DNA of 64,000 bases from Corynebacterium vitaeruminis DSM 20294 (GTDB lineage Bacteria > Actinomycetota > Actinomycetes > Mycobacteriales > Mycobacteriaceae), in assembly GCF_000550805.1 (NCBI RefSeq), contig NZ_CP004353.1, positions 992,001-1,056,000 of the forward strand, in the 5' to 3' direction. The position numbers and the translations under genes were made by a program. The notes under the pieces were generated by a model. The model did not search any database and had not been told where the DNA came from. It saw nothing but the letters and a program-made list of their open reading frames with translations. Shown in pieces: positions 45,674 to 52,992 of the stretch (position 1 is its first letter; each line of letters begins with the position of its first letter).

Positions 45674-47314
45674 CTAGTCCGCCACCATCGGGAAGAGCTC
45701 GAACTCCGGGTGCTCCTTCTCGATGAACGCCAGCTTCCACTTGTCGCCGAACAGGGCCACGAGCTCGCCGTCGGTGCGGGTGAAGATCTCCACGCCGCGC
45801 TGCTTGGCCAGCTCGGGCGCGGTCTCGGCCGTGGTGCGTCGCGCGACGGAGTAGGGGATCGGGTCCGCGGTGGTCTCGACGTTGTACTCGTTTTCCATGC
45901 GCGCCATCATGACCTCGAACTGCATGGGGCCGACCGCGGCCATGACCGGGGCGGCGTCGCCGCGGGCGTCGTTGCGCAGGATCTGGACCACGCCCTCCGC
46001 GGCCAGCTGGTCGAGCGCCTTGCGGAACTGCTTGTACTTGCCCAGGCTCTTCGCGCGCAGGGTGCGGAAGTGCTCCGGGGCGAACTGCGGCATCGGCGGG
46101 TACTGCACCTTCCGGCCGGCGTAGATGGTGTCGCCGGGCGCCAGGGAGCCCGCGTTGACCAGTCCCACGATGTCGCCGGGGAAGGCGGTCTCCACGGTTG
46201 AGCGGGTGCGGCCGAACACGGTGAGCGCGTACTTGGTGGAGAAGCTGCGGCCCGACTGGGCGTGGGTGACCTGCATGCCGCGGTCGAACTCGCCGGAGAC
46301 CACGCGCATGAACGCGAGCGAGTCGCGGTGGTTCTTGTCCATGCCCGCCTGCACCTTGAACACCACGCCGGAGAAGTCGTCGCCCACCTCTCGCACCTCA
46401 TCCATGGCGGTGGTCGAGGCCTCGAGCGCCTTCTCGTCCGAGCGGCGCGGCGCCGGCGAGGGCGCGAGCGCGCACAGGGTGTCTAGGATCTGGTGGACGC
46501 CGAAGTTGAGCATCGCGGAGGCGAAGATGAGCGGAGAGGTGGTGCACTCGAGGAAGAGCTCCTGGTCGTGGAGCGCACCGTCGGCGGCGAGCAGCTCGAC
46601 CTCCTCGGCGGCGGTCTCCCAGGCGCCCCCTTCCTTTTCGGCGGCCTTGTCCGCCGCGAAGTGCTCCTCCGGGGCGATGGTGGAGCCGCCCGCGGTGCGC
46701 AGGAAGTGGATGTACTCCTCCGCCTCGCCGTCCTCGTTGATGCGGGCCAGCCCGCGGAAGTCGCCGGCGTCGCCGACCGGCCAGTAGAGCGGGGTGGGCT
46801 GCAGGCCGATCTCGGTGACGATCTCGTCCACCAGCTCCAGCGGGGTGCGGCCCGGGCGGTCCCACTTGTTGATCACCGTGACGATCGGCAGCCCGCGCGC
46901 CTTGCACACGCGGAAGAGCTTGAGGGTCTGGGGCTCGAGGCCTTTGGCGGCGTCGATAAGCATGACCGCGGCGTCGACGGCGGTGAGCACGCGGTAGGTG
47001 TCCTCAGAGAAGTCGGCGTGGCCGGGGGTGTCCACGAGGTTGATCATGTACGGCTCGCCCGTGTGCCCCTCGGGGGCGTACTCGAACTGCAGGGCCGAGG
47101 ACGCGATCGAGATGCCGCGGTCCTTTTCCATCTCCATCCAGTCGGAGACCGTGGCCTTGCGGCCCGCCTTGCCGTGGACCGCGCCCGCCTCCGCGATGAC
47201 GTGCGCGTGCAGCGCCAGCGCCTCGGTCAGCGTGGACTTACCGGCGTCCGGGTGGGCGATGACGGCAAAGGTACGGCGGCGGCTGGCTTCGGCGATGGTG
47301 GCGGGTGAACTCAT
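45674..47314 (-). CDS. prfC: Peptide chain release factor 3
   Basis: 546 residues. Translational GTPase that recycles class I release factors. G1 AHPDAGKSTLTEAL, G3 DTPGHADFSEDTYRVL, G4 NKWDR and the EF-Tu-like later domains are intact, including KVQAGMDKNHRDSLAF and GRTRSTVETAFPGDIVGLVN. Start 47314. It is followed after 80 nt by the PatA-like gene. A 15-bp palindrome GTTTTC-GGG-GAAAAC at 45660-45674 abuts the stop and might be a terminator fragment or a binding site. Confidence 0.95.
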   Translation of the reverse strand: MSSPATIAEASRRRTFAVIAHPDAGKSTLTEALALHAHVIAEAGAVHGKAGRKATVSDWMEMEKDRGISIASSALQFEYAPEGHTGEPYMINLVDTPGHADFSEDTYRVLTAVDAAVMLIDAAKGLEPQTLKLFRVCKARGLPIVTVINKWDRPGRTPLELVDEIVTEIGLQPTPLYWPVGDAGDFRGLARINEDGEAEEYIHFLRTAGGSTIAPEEHFAADKAAEKEGGAWETAAEEVELLAADGALHDQELFLECTTSPLIFASAMLNFGVHQILDTLCALAPSPAPRRSDEKALEASTTAMDEVREVGDDFSGVVFKVQAGMDKNHRDSLAFMRVVSGEFDRGMQVTHAQSGRSFSTKYALTVFGRTRSTVETAFPGDIVGLVNAGSLAPGDTIYAGRKVQYPPMPQFAPEHFRTLRAKSLGKYKQFRKALDQLAAEGVVQILRNDARGDAAPVMAAVGPMQFEVMMARMENEYNVETTADPIPYSVARRTTAETAPELAKQRGVEIFTRTDGELVALFGDKWKLAFIEKEHPEFELFPMVAD

Positions 47315-47349
47315 AGGGAATAAGGATAGTGTGCCCCCAGCTTAAGGCG

Positions 47350-48183
47350 CTAATCCCAGGTCGTCCCCAGCCACTGGTTGGTCAGGTCCCAGTGCCGCGG
47401 CCCCGCGTTGCGCGCGAACGGGTTGACGATCCCCGGGCGGCGCTTGTCGTTGTAGTACACGCCCGACTTCCACGTGATCCCCGGGGTGCCGTCGATGAAG
47501 AAGGCGAGGTTCGCCCCGCCCTGGTCGGCGCCGATGCCGAGCACCCGGCCGATGAGCGGCGAGGAGTAGAACCAGCGCATCCACGAGTGCGTGTCCTGGG
47601 AGAAGTTCGTGGCCACGATGCCGGGGTGATAGGCGACGGCCGAGATCCCGCGGCTGTGATAGCGGTGATGCAGCTCCTGGGTAAACAGGATGTTGGCCAG
47701 CTTCGCCGTGCCGTAGGCGCGGTCGCGGTCGAAGACCTTGGATTGGCCGAAGCTCTCGAAGTCGAGGCGGCCGTACAGCAGGTTCGCCAGCGAGGAGGTG
47801 GCCACGATCGAGGCCCTCGACGCCGTCAGGACGTCGAAAAGCTCGTGCGTGAGGAGGGTGGGCGCAAGGTGGTTGACCTGGAACGTCTTCTCGAACCCGT
47901 CGACGGTGGTGACGGGGCCGTCGAACATGCCTCCGGCGTTGTTGGCGAGCACGTCGATGCGGTCGGTCCGCTCCCGGATCCACGCGGCGAGCGCGCGCAC
48001 CTGCTCGAGCTCGGCGAAGTCGGCGAGGAAGTATTCGGCCCCCAGCGCCTCGGCGACGTTCTTAGTCTTATTCGGATTGCGGCCGGTCAGCAGCAGGCGC
48101 CAGTCGGGGTGCGCCTCGTGGATGATGCGCGCCGCGGCCGCGCCGATGCCGTCGCTCGCGCCTGTGATCACGATCGTCTTCAT
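47350..48183 (-). CDS. Short-chain dehydrogenase, retinol-dehydrogenase-like
   Basis: 277 residues. TGASDGIGAAAARII cofactor loop, DVLANNAGGMFDGPV, and catalytic AYGTAKLANILFTQEL (YxxxK) with SSLANL. The RDR pattern after the second strand and long C terminus (ITWKSGVYYNDKRRPGIVNP) place it in the RDH/WWOX-like clade; substrate not assignable. Sits 11 nt after pth and 35 nt before prfC, all minus strand. Confidence 0.85.
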   Translation of the reverse strand: MKTIVITGASDGIGAAAARIIHEAHPDWRLLLTGRNPNKTKNVAEALGAEYFLADFAELEQVRALAAWIRERTDRIDVLANNAGGMFDGPVTTVDGFEKTFQVNHLAPTLLTHELFDVLTASRASIVATSSLANLLYGRLDFESFGQSKVFDRDRAYGTAKLANILFTQELHHRYHSRGISAVAYHPGIVATNFSQDTHSWMRWFYSSPLIGRVLGIGADQGGANLAFFIDGTPGITWKSGVYYNDKRRPGIVNPFARNAGPRHWDLTNQWLGTTWD

Positions 48184-48194
48184 GTTTTCCCAGT

Positions 48195-48782
48195 CTAGCG
48201 AGAGTGCACGACGTTCTGGGCCTTCGCGAGCCCCTCCGAGACGATCAGCCGCACCGCCTCCGCCGCGCGTTCCGGCATGTCGCCCGCGTCGAAGGAGGAC
48301 AGCACGTAGTCGGGCACGGCCATGCCCTTCGGCGGGCGGGAGATCCCCATGCGCACGCGCAGGTAGTCGCGGGTCCCGAGCAGCTCGCTGATCGACTTCA
48401 GACCGTTGTGCCCGTTCTCGTTGCCGCCCTGCTTCAGCCGCACCGTCCCCTCGGGCAGATCGAGCTCGTCGTGCAGGACGATGATGCGCTCGGCCGGGAC
48501 GCCGAACCTCCGCGCCGCCGACGCCACTGCCTCGCCGGAATTATTCATGTAGGTGGTCGAGCGCAGAACCAGCATCCCGCCCCTCCGCGCCCCCAGCGCC
48601 GGGAACCTGCTCAGCTTGCTCAGCTTTTCGCCTTCTAGCAGCTTGTCGACGCCAAGGTAGCCGACGTTATGCCTCGTTGAGGCGTACTTCCCGCCGGGGT
48701 TCCCGAGCCCTACGACGAGCCACTCCACGGGCTCGTCGAGATCGCGGGCGAAAAGCGTGCGGAGGCGTGAAAACAAAGGCAT
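48195..48782 (-). CDS. pth: Peptidyl-tRNA hydrolase, paralogue 1
   Basis: 195 residues. Releases peptides from dropped-off peptidyl-tRNA. Family residues present: GLGNPGGKYASTRHNVGY (catalytic His), YMNNSGEAV, HDELDLPEGTVRLKQGGNENGHNGLKS. Start 48782 (MPLFSRLRTLF) has an N-terminal extension of about 18 residues relative to paralogue 2. First gene of a minus-strand run with SDR, prfC, patA and acuC. The 27-nt gap to the divergent nitronate monooxygenase must hold both promoters. Confidence 0.93.
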   Translation of the reverse strand: MPLFSRLRTLFARDLDEPVEWLVVGLGNPGGKYASTRHNVGYLGVDKLLEGEKLSKLSRFPALGARRGGMLVLRSTTYMNNSGEAVASAARRFGVPAERIIVLHDELDLPEGTVRLKQGGNENGHNGLKSISELLGTRDYLRVRMGISRPPKGMAVPDYVLSSFDAGDMPERAAEAVRLIVSEGLAKAQNVVHSR

Positions 48783-48797
48783 GTCCTCATCATTGCA

Positions 48798-48803
48798 TAG
48801 GAT
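48798..48803 (+). promoter_or_regulatory. -10 box, leaderless spacing
   Basis: TAGGAT ends 6 nt before the ATG at 48810; no Shine-Dalgarno. Confidence 0.5.
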
Positions 48804-48809
48804 GTGGAC

Positions 48810-49757
48810 ATGACCTTCCCCACGATCATCGCAGCGCCCATGGCGGGCGGCCCGTCCACCCCCGCCCTCGTCAGAGCCGTCGCCCGCGCCGGGGGCCTCG
48901 GCTTCCTGCCCTCCGGAAACATCAGCGCCGACCAGCTTGCCCGCGACATGGCGGACGTCGGCGACGTCGAGTACGGCGTCAACTTCTTCTTCCCGCAGCC
49001 CTTCCATCCCGCCGTGGGGGACGTCGAGGCGGTGCGCGGCAGGCTCGAGCCCTTCCTCGACGAGGTGCCCGAGGCGGTCACGCCGGACTTCTCCAACCAG
49101 TTCGAGGAGAAGTGGGAGGTCGTGCTGGCCAACCCGCCGAAGGTGGTCTCCACCAGCTTCGGGTGTTTCACCCCGGAGCAGATCGACGAGGCGCACGCTG
49201 CTGGCATCGAGGCGTGGGTGAGTGTGACCAGCGTCGAGGAGGCCGAGGCCGCGCGTGGCGCGGACGCGCTCATCGTGCAGGGATACGAGGCCGGCGGCCA
49301 CCGGCTGACCTGGGATGCCGCCGCCGAGCCCAACCACCTGTCCGTCGAGGAGCTCCTGCCGCAGGTCGCCGAGCGGGTCAGCGTGCCGCTCATCGCCGCG
49401 GGCGGCGTGCGCACGGCCGAGGACGTCAAGCGCTTGGTGGCCGCTGGGGCCGCGGCGGTCTCGTGCGGCTCGGTGTTCCTGCTCTCCGACGAGGCGGGCA
49501 CCAGCGAGTTCAACCGATCCCTTCTTCTCAAGGGCGGCGCGACCGTCTCCTCCCGCGCGTTCTCCGGCCGCTACGCGCGGGGGCTGCGCACCGAGCTCAC
49601 CGACGCGCTCGGCGACCTGCCGCCGATCTACCCCTACCTCTCCCCCCTGACCAAGTCGCTGCGCGGCACCGAGGCGGGGGCCTACTGCCTGACCGGCGAC
49701 ACCCGTGGCATCCCCACCGGCAGCGCCGAGGACATCGTCTACTCGCTGTCGATGTAG
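48810..49757 (+). CDS. Nitronate monooxygenase (2-nitropropane dioxygenase family)
   Basis: 315 residues, FMN TIM-barrel. FPTIIAAPMAGGPSTPALVRAVARAGGLGFLPSGN at the start, VQGYEAGGHR, PLIAAGGVRTAEDVKRLVAAGAAAVSCGSVFLLSDEAGTSEF are the family landmarks. Class I NMOs oxidise propionate-3-nitronate. The terminal 19 nt overlap the convergent FAH-family gene. ATG 48810 is used with a TAGGAT box 6 nt upstream. Confidence 0.9.
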   Translation: MTFPTIIAAPMAGGPSTPALVRAVARAGGLGFLPSGNISADQLARDMADVGDVEYGVNFFFPQPFHPAVGDVEAVRGRLEPFLDEVPEAVTPDFSNQFEEKWEVVLANPPKVVSTSFGCFTPEQIDEAHAAGIEAWVSVTSVEEAEAARGADALIVQGYEAGGHRLTWDAAAEPNHLSVEELLPQVAERVSVPLIAAGGVRTAEDVKRLVAAGAAAVSCGSVFLLSDEAGTSEFNRSLLLKGGATVSSRAFSGRYARGLRTELTDALGDLPPIYPYLSPLTKSLRGTEAGAYCLTGDTRGIPTGSAEDIVYSLSM

Positions 49758-50551
49758 GTGGTGTTGGCGATCGCGCCGATGCCCTCGATCGCGACGGTGA
49801 CGGTCTCGCCGTCTCGGATGTAGCGCTTCGGGGTGCGGGCGTGGCCCACGCCGTCTGGGGTGCCGGTGGCGATGACGTCGCCCGGCTCCAGCGGGTAGAT
49901 CTGCGAGATGAAGGAGACGAGGGTGGGGCAGTCGAAGATGAGGTCGTCGGTGGTCCCGTCCTGGAAGACCTCCTCGCCCCAGGTTGCGGTGATGCGCGGC
50001 CCCGGCTGCCACTCGTCCGCGGTCACGATCCAGGGGCCGAAGCCGGCCGAGCGGTAGTAGCTCTTTCCCTGATGGAACTGCAGGGTGCGGGTCTGCCAGT
50101 CGCGCTGCGTGTAGTCATTGATGATGGAATACCCGAGGATGTGATCCGTCGCCTCCTCGACGCTCACCCGGTGCGCCCGTTTGCCGATGACGACCGCGAG
50201 CTCGGCCTCCGCATCGAGGGCGCCCGCGTCGGACTCGCGGACGTGGATGTCGTCGTAGGGGCCGGTGAGCGCCTCGGGGAACTTGATGAAAAGCGTGGGA
50301 AACTCCGGCAGCTCGCGCCCCATCTCGAGGATGTGGCGGGCGTAGTTGAGCCCCACGCAGATGATCTTCCCCGGTCGGGGGATGACCGGTCCTAGGTCCT
50401 TCGGGTCGAAGGTGATTTCCTCACCCTGCCCCACCAGCCCATCCCGCAGGAACGTCCCCGCATCGGTCTCGGCCAGCACCCTTCCTCTATTCTCTCCCGT
50501 CACTTCGATGGCGCGGTAGCCAGTTGCGGTCCTGAGGGTGGCGAGTTTCAT
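49739..50551 (-). CDS. Fumarylacetoacetate hydrolase-family protein
   Basis: 270 residues. KIICVGLNYARHILEMGRELPEFPTLFIKFPEALTGPYDDI, the metal-site EAELAVVIG, GYSIINDYTQRDWQTRTLQFHQGKSYYRSAGFGPWIVTADEW and GTPDGVGHARTP are conserved FAH motifs. Members are hydrolases, isomerases or decarboxylases of aromatic-acid or 2-oxo acid pathways (HpcE/FAHD type). Substrate not deducible. Convergent overlap with the nitronate monooxygenase gene; unrelated upstream neighbour. Confidence 0.88.
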   Translation of the reverse strand: MKLATLRTATGYRAIEVTGENRGRVLAETDAGTFLRDGLVGQGEEITFDPKDLGPVIPRPGKIICVGLNYARHILEMGRELPEFPTLFIKFPEALTGPYDDIHVRESDAGALDAEAELAVVIGKRAHRVSVEEATDHILGYSIINDYTQRDWQTRTLQFHQGKSYYRSAGFGPWIVTADEWQPGPRITATWGEEVFQDGTTDDLIFDCPTLVSFISQIYPLEPGDVIATGTPDGVGHARTPKRYIRDGETVTVAIEGIGAIANTTYIDSE

Positions 50552-50577
50552 CGGATGCTCCTTTGCTTAGGCTGTGC

Positions 50578-50583
50578 TAACTT
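50578..50583 (+). promoter_or_regulatory. -10 box of small cysteine protein, leaderless spacing
   Basis: TAACTT ends 7 nt before the ATG at 50591. Confidence 0.45.
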
Positions 50584-50590
50584 AGATGGT

Positions 50591-50863
50591 ATGGGAAGAG
50601 TTGATTCGTGGGCCTATGCCCGAGGCGAGGTGACCTGGGAAGAGTTGTGCGCCCAGGTGTCGAAGCCCTCGCACGTCAAGGACTCGAAGCTCAAGAAGGT
50701 GCGCCGCGCCCTCGAAAAGGGCCCCAAGAAGGGGAAGTGCTGCCAGGATCGTCCCCGCTGCGTGAACTGCCCGACCGTGGTTCATCGGTTGAAGAAGGAG
50801 TCCGCGCTTACGCTTGACGACGAAGGCCTTCGGCTGGCGCTCATCAAGGCTAGGAAGTGGTGA
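50591..50863 (+). CDS. Small cysteine-motif protein, unrecognised
   Basis: 90 residues. A basic central region carries CCQDRPRCVNCP, a compact C-C-x5-C-x2-C cluster followed by TVVHRLKKE, suggesting a metal-binding or nucleic-acid-binding fold. I recall similar small actinobacterial proteins but cannot name the family. ATG 50591 with a TAACTT box 7 nt upstream suggests a leaderless mRNA; a frame from 50555 would start inside the promoter. Its last 14 nt overlap the convergent pth gene. Confidence 0.7.
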   Translation: MGRVDSWAYARGEVTWEELCAQVSKPSHVKDSKLKKVRRALEKGPKKGKCCQDRPRCVNCPTVVHRLKKESALTLDDEGLRLALIKARKW

Positions 50864-51401
50864 CAAACCGCGCGACCTCGTCGGCGGCGTCGGCGAGGGC
50901 GATGGGCAGCTCCTTCATCTCCGCCTTGCTAAACGGCTTGAGCACGAAGCTGGCCACATCCATCCTCCCCGGCGGGCGCCCGATCCCGATGCCCACGCGC
51001 ACGTAGTCCTTCGTGCCCAGCGACTTGGTGATGGACCGCAGGCCGTTGTGGCCGTGATCCCCGCCCGAGAGCGACACCTTGACCTGGCCGAATTCCAGCT
51101 CCAGGTCGTCGAAAAGCACGACAACCTGGGCGGGTGGGACCTTGAAGAAGTCTGCGAGCGCGCGCACGGGCGTGCCGGAGAGGTTCATGAAGCAGCGTGG
51201 CTGGGCGAGGATCGCCTTCTTGCCGCCGAGGCGGGTCTCCGCGATCAGCGTGTTCGACTTCTTGTGCGGGCGCAGCGAGTCGTGCCCGAGGAGCTCGTGG
51301 AGCGCCATGTATCCCGCGTTGTGCCGGGTGCGTTCGTACTGGGGGCCGGGGTTTCCCAGCCCCACGATGAGGAAAGGTGCGTCAGTCACCTGTCTCATCA
51401 T
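50850..51401 (-). CDS. pth: Peptidyl-tRNA hydrolase, paralogue 2 (rplY-linked)
   Basis: 183 residues. VGLGNPGPQYERTRHNAGYMALHELL with the catalytic His, CFMNLSGTPVRAL, LFDDLELEFGQVKVSLSGGDHGHNGLRS are intact. It lies directly downstream of rplY, the canonical pth location. Two tandem ATGs (51399, 51396) and a GTG at 51389 compete; none has a clear Shine-Dalgarno, so the start is uncertain by a few residues. A terminator hairpin separates it from rplY, meaning read-through or its own promoter. Confidence 0.93.
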   Translation of the reverse strand: MMRQVTDAPFLIVGLGNPGPQYERTRHNAGYMALHELLGHDSLRPHKKSNTLIAETRLGGKKAILAQPRCFMNLSGTPVRALADFFKVPPAQVVVLFDDLELEFGQVKVSLSGGDHGHNGLRSITKSLGTKDYVRVGIGIGRPPGRMDVASFVLKPFSKAEMKELPIALADAADEVARFVTTS

Positions 51402-51406
51402 AGAAA

Positions 51407-51443
51407 AAACCGCGGGAAGGTGCGCACGGCACTCCCGCGGTTT
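51407..51443 (-). terminator. Terminator/attenuator between rplY and pth
   Basis: A perfect 11-bp stem AAACCGCGGGA (51407-51417) / TCCCGCGGTTT (51433-51443) followed on the minus strand by a T run. Located between the rplY stop and the pth start, it could limit pth expression. Confidence 0.8.
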
Positions 51444-51456
51444 GCGGCGTTACTGA

Positions 51457-52071
51457 CTACTCAGCGTCGCCCTCAGCCTCGGCTGCAGGTGCCTCCTCCT
51501 CGGAGGTCTCGGTCTCCTCGGCGACCTCCTCGATGCGCTCGATGGTGGCGACAACTGCCTCGGGGTCGGTGACCAGGGTGGTGTTCTCCGGCATAGCCAG
51601 GTCGCCAGCGTGGACGCGAGCCTCTTCCTCGAAGCCCTCGATGGAGAAGGTGATGTTCTCCGGGATGGACAGAACGTCGGCCTCGACCAGGACGTGGTCG
51701 AGATCCTGGACGAGCATGCCGGAGATCGGGGCGCCCTCGAGCACGACCGGAACCTCGACCTCAACCTTCTCGCCGCGCTTGATGGCGAGGAGGTCGACGT
51801 GGTCTGCGTCCAGGGTCAGGACGTTCTGGTCGACGTGCTTGACCATGGTCAGGTGCTTGTCGCCCTCGATGTCCAGCTCGAGAACGGCGTTGGAGCCGTG
51901 GTTACGCAGCAGGGAGTGCAGCTCGAGGCGGGAGACGGCGAAGTGGACCGGAGCCTCGAGGTCCAGGCCGTAGATGACGCCCGGGACGAGGCCTGCGCGG
52001 CGGGTGCGGCGGGCAGCGCCCTTGCCGAACTCGTTACGCGGCTGAGCAGCAATGGTGGGGTAGGAAGCCAT
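51457..52071 (-). CDS. rplY: 50S ribosomal protein L25 (CTC/TL5 form)
   Basis: 204 residues: an N-terminal 5S-rRNA-binding L25 domain (MASYPTIAAQPRNEFGKGAARRTRRAGLVPGVIYG) plus the C-terminal CTC/TL5 domain and a very acidic Glu/Ala tail. Start 52071 follows AAAGGAGAAATAGGA; the frame can be extended to 52116, but the extra residues fall in the leader hairpins. The leader RNA (52072-52151) carries mutually exclusive structures that can hide the ribosome-binding site. Confidence 0.93.
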   Translation of the reverse strand: MASYPTIAAQPRNEFGKGAARRTRRAGLVPGVIYGLDLEAPVHFAVSRLELHSLLRNHGSNAVLELDIEGDKHLTMVKHVDQNVLTLDADHVDLLAIKRGEKVEVEVPVVLEGAPISGMLVQDLDHVLVEADVLSIPENITFSIEGFEEEARVHAGDLAMPENTTLVTDPEAVVATIERIEEVAEETETSEEEAPAAEAEGDAE

Positions 52072-52151
52072 TCCTATTTCTCCTTTTGTCATGGGGTTTC
52101 GGCCGCGAAATGACAAAAGGCCCGCGGCCGACTCGAATGTCTTGGTCGAGT
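52072..52151 (-). promoter_or_regulatory. rplY leader with switchable hairpins controlling the ribosome-binding site
   Basis: On the minus (coding) strand, from upstream to downstream: a 6-bp hairpin (ACTCGA/TCGAGT, 52131-52151); segment A' CGGCCGCG (52123-52130); B' CCTTTTGTCAT (52110-52120); A CGCGGCCG (52100-52107); B ATGACAAAAGG (52082-52092), which includes the Shine-Dalgarno. A' pairs perfectly with A (8 bp) and B' with B (11 bp); the two pairings interlock, so the site is open in one state and hidden in the other. Confidence 0.65.
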
Positions 52152-52236
52152 CTTCGCAGGCGTTTCAAAAAAGCTTGAGAATTACATCGCGTCGATAACG
52201 GCGCTTGCGCGCCCTCGCCGAGACTGAAAAATCCTA
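52152..52236. other. Gap between alkD and rplY leader
   Basis: 85 nt without a gene; contains the presumed rplY promoter. AAGCTTGAGAATTAC-type AT-rich sequence on the minus strand could carry the -10 box. No other feature seen. Confidence 0.3.
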
Positions 52237-52884
52237 TCACGCCTTGCGGTTTCCGGCCAAACCCTTGAGCGCCTCCCTCCTGGCCAGCGGGGCGAGGTCG
52301 TGCTGCTCCACGAATCGCTGCACCCACTCGGGCTCGGTGCGCGCGTAGTCCCGCAGCGCCCAGCCGATCGCCTTATTGAGGAAGAACTCGCCGGTACCGT
52401 TGGCCGCGTCTATCATCTCCGCGAGCAGGAGGGGGTCGGTCTTTTCCTTGAAACCCAGCTGATGAATGACGCTGACCCGCCGCAGCCAGAGGTTGTCCGT
52501 GCGCGACCACGCCCGCATGTCTCGCGGGGAAGCCCGCTTCCCGACCACCTTGGCCAGCGCATCCACGGTGTCCCACCAGGAGTTGGTGGTCACGAGCGCG
52601 GCCAGCCAGCTCACCCCCAGCTCCCCCTTGTAGGCGCGCAGCAGGTCGCAGGCCACGTAGTGGAACTCGCGTTCCTCCTGCGCCCACAGCTCCTCGGCCA
52701 GGTTGCAGACTTCCGCGGGTTCGCGGCCCCTCCAGCTCCTTATCAGCTCCTTCGTCGCTTCACGACGACCAGGGGTTTTGATGCCTAAGAATGGGAAGTG
52801 GTTTCTCATGTATGTGCTCATGGCCTGGGCGTCTGCCGGATTGGCCAGTGGCTCGAGTGCGGCGCGCACGGTCGCTGCGGTCAT
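52237..52884 (-). CDS. DNA alkylation-repair protein, AlkD-like
   Basis: 215 residues, helical-repeat fold. FLGIKTPGRREATKELIRSW, EREFHYVACDLLRAYKGELGVSWLAALVTTNSWWDTVDALAKVVG, and FLNKAIGWALRDYARTEPEWVQRFVEQH match AlkC/AlkD DNA-glycosylases that excise bulky N3/N7-alkylated bases; the conserved Trp/Asp active-site pair (SWWDTVD) is intact. TAGGGT ends 6 nt before the ATG and no ribosome-binding site is present. A LexA box 33 bp upstream suggests SOS induction. Confidence 0.88.
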   Translation of the reverse strand: MTAATVRAALEPLANPADAQAMSTYMRNHFPFLGIKTPGRREATKELIRSWRGREPAEVCNLAEELWAQEEREFHYVACDLLRAYKGELGVSWLAALVTTNSWWDTVDALAKVVGKRASPRDMRAWSRTDNLWLRRVSVIHQLGFKEKTDPLLLAEMIDAANGTGEFFLNKAIGWALRDYARTEPEWVQRFVEQHDLAPLARREALKGLAGNRKA

Positions 52885-52890
52885 GCCCCA

Positions 52891-52896
52891 ACCCTA
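52891..52896 (-). promoter_or_regulatory. -10 box of alkD, leaderless spacing
   Basis: TAGGGT on the minus strand, 6 nt before the alkD ATG. Confidence 0.5.
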
Positions 52897-52907
52897 GCAG
52901 AAGGGTA

Positions 52908-52936
52908 TTGAATTTGTCGAACAGGTGTTCTAGGAT
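52908..52936 (+). promoter_or_regulatory. HNH-gene promoter (TTGAAT-17-TAGGAT)
   Basis: TTGAAT (52908-52913), exactly 17 nt, then TAGGAT (52931-52936): a well-spaced housekeeping promoter. The LexA box lies inside the spacer and -10. Confidence 0.65.
52917..52932. promoter_or_regulatory. LexA (SOS) box
   Basis: TCGAACAGGTGTTCTA matches the corynebacterial 16-bp SOS motif TCGAA(A/C)A-NN-TGTTCGA at all but one fixed position (G to T). It sits between alkD and the HNH gene, overlapping the HNH promoter. Confidence 0.75.
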
Positions 52937-52992
52937 GGGTGGTGGGTAAAGGATTGACTTCGATACAAGCCAACACTTTAAGGGGCCGCTAC

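Noticed and set aside
48195..50012. 605-residue fusion of pth with an upstream frame
   Set aside because: The extra 410 residues are an antisense shadow of the nitronate monooxygenase and FAH genes; only the last 195 residues are Pth.
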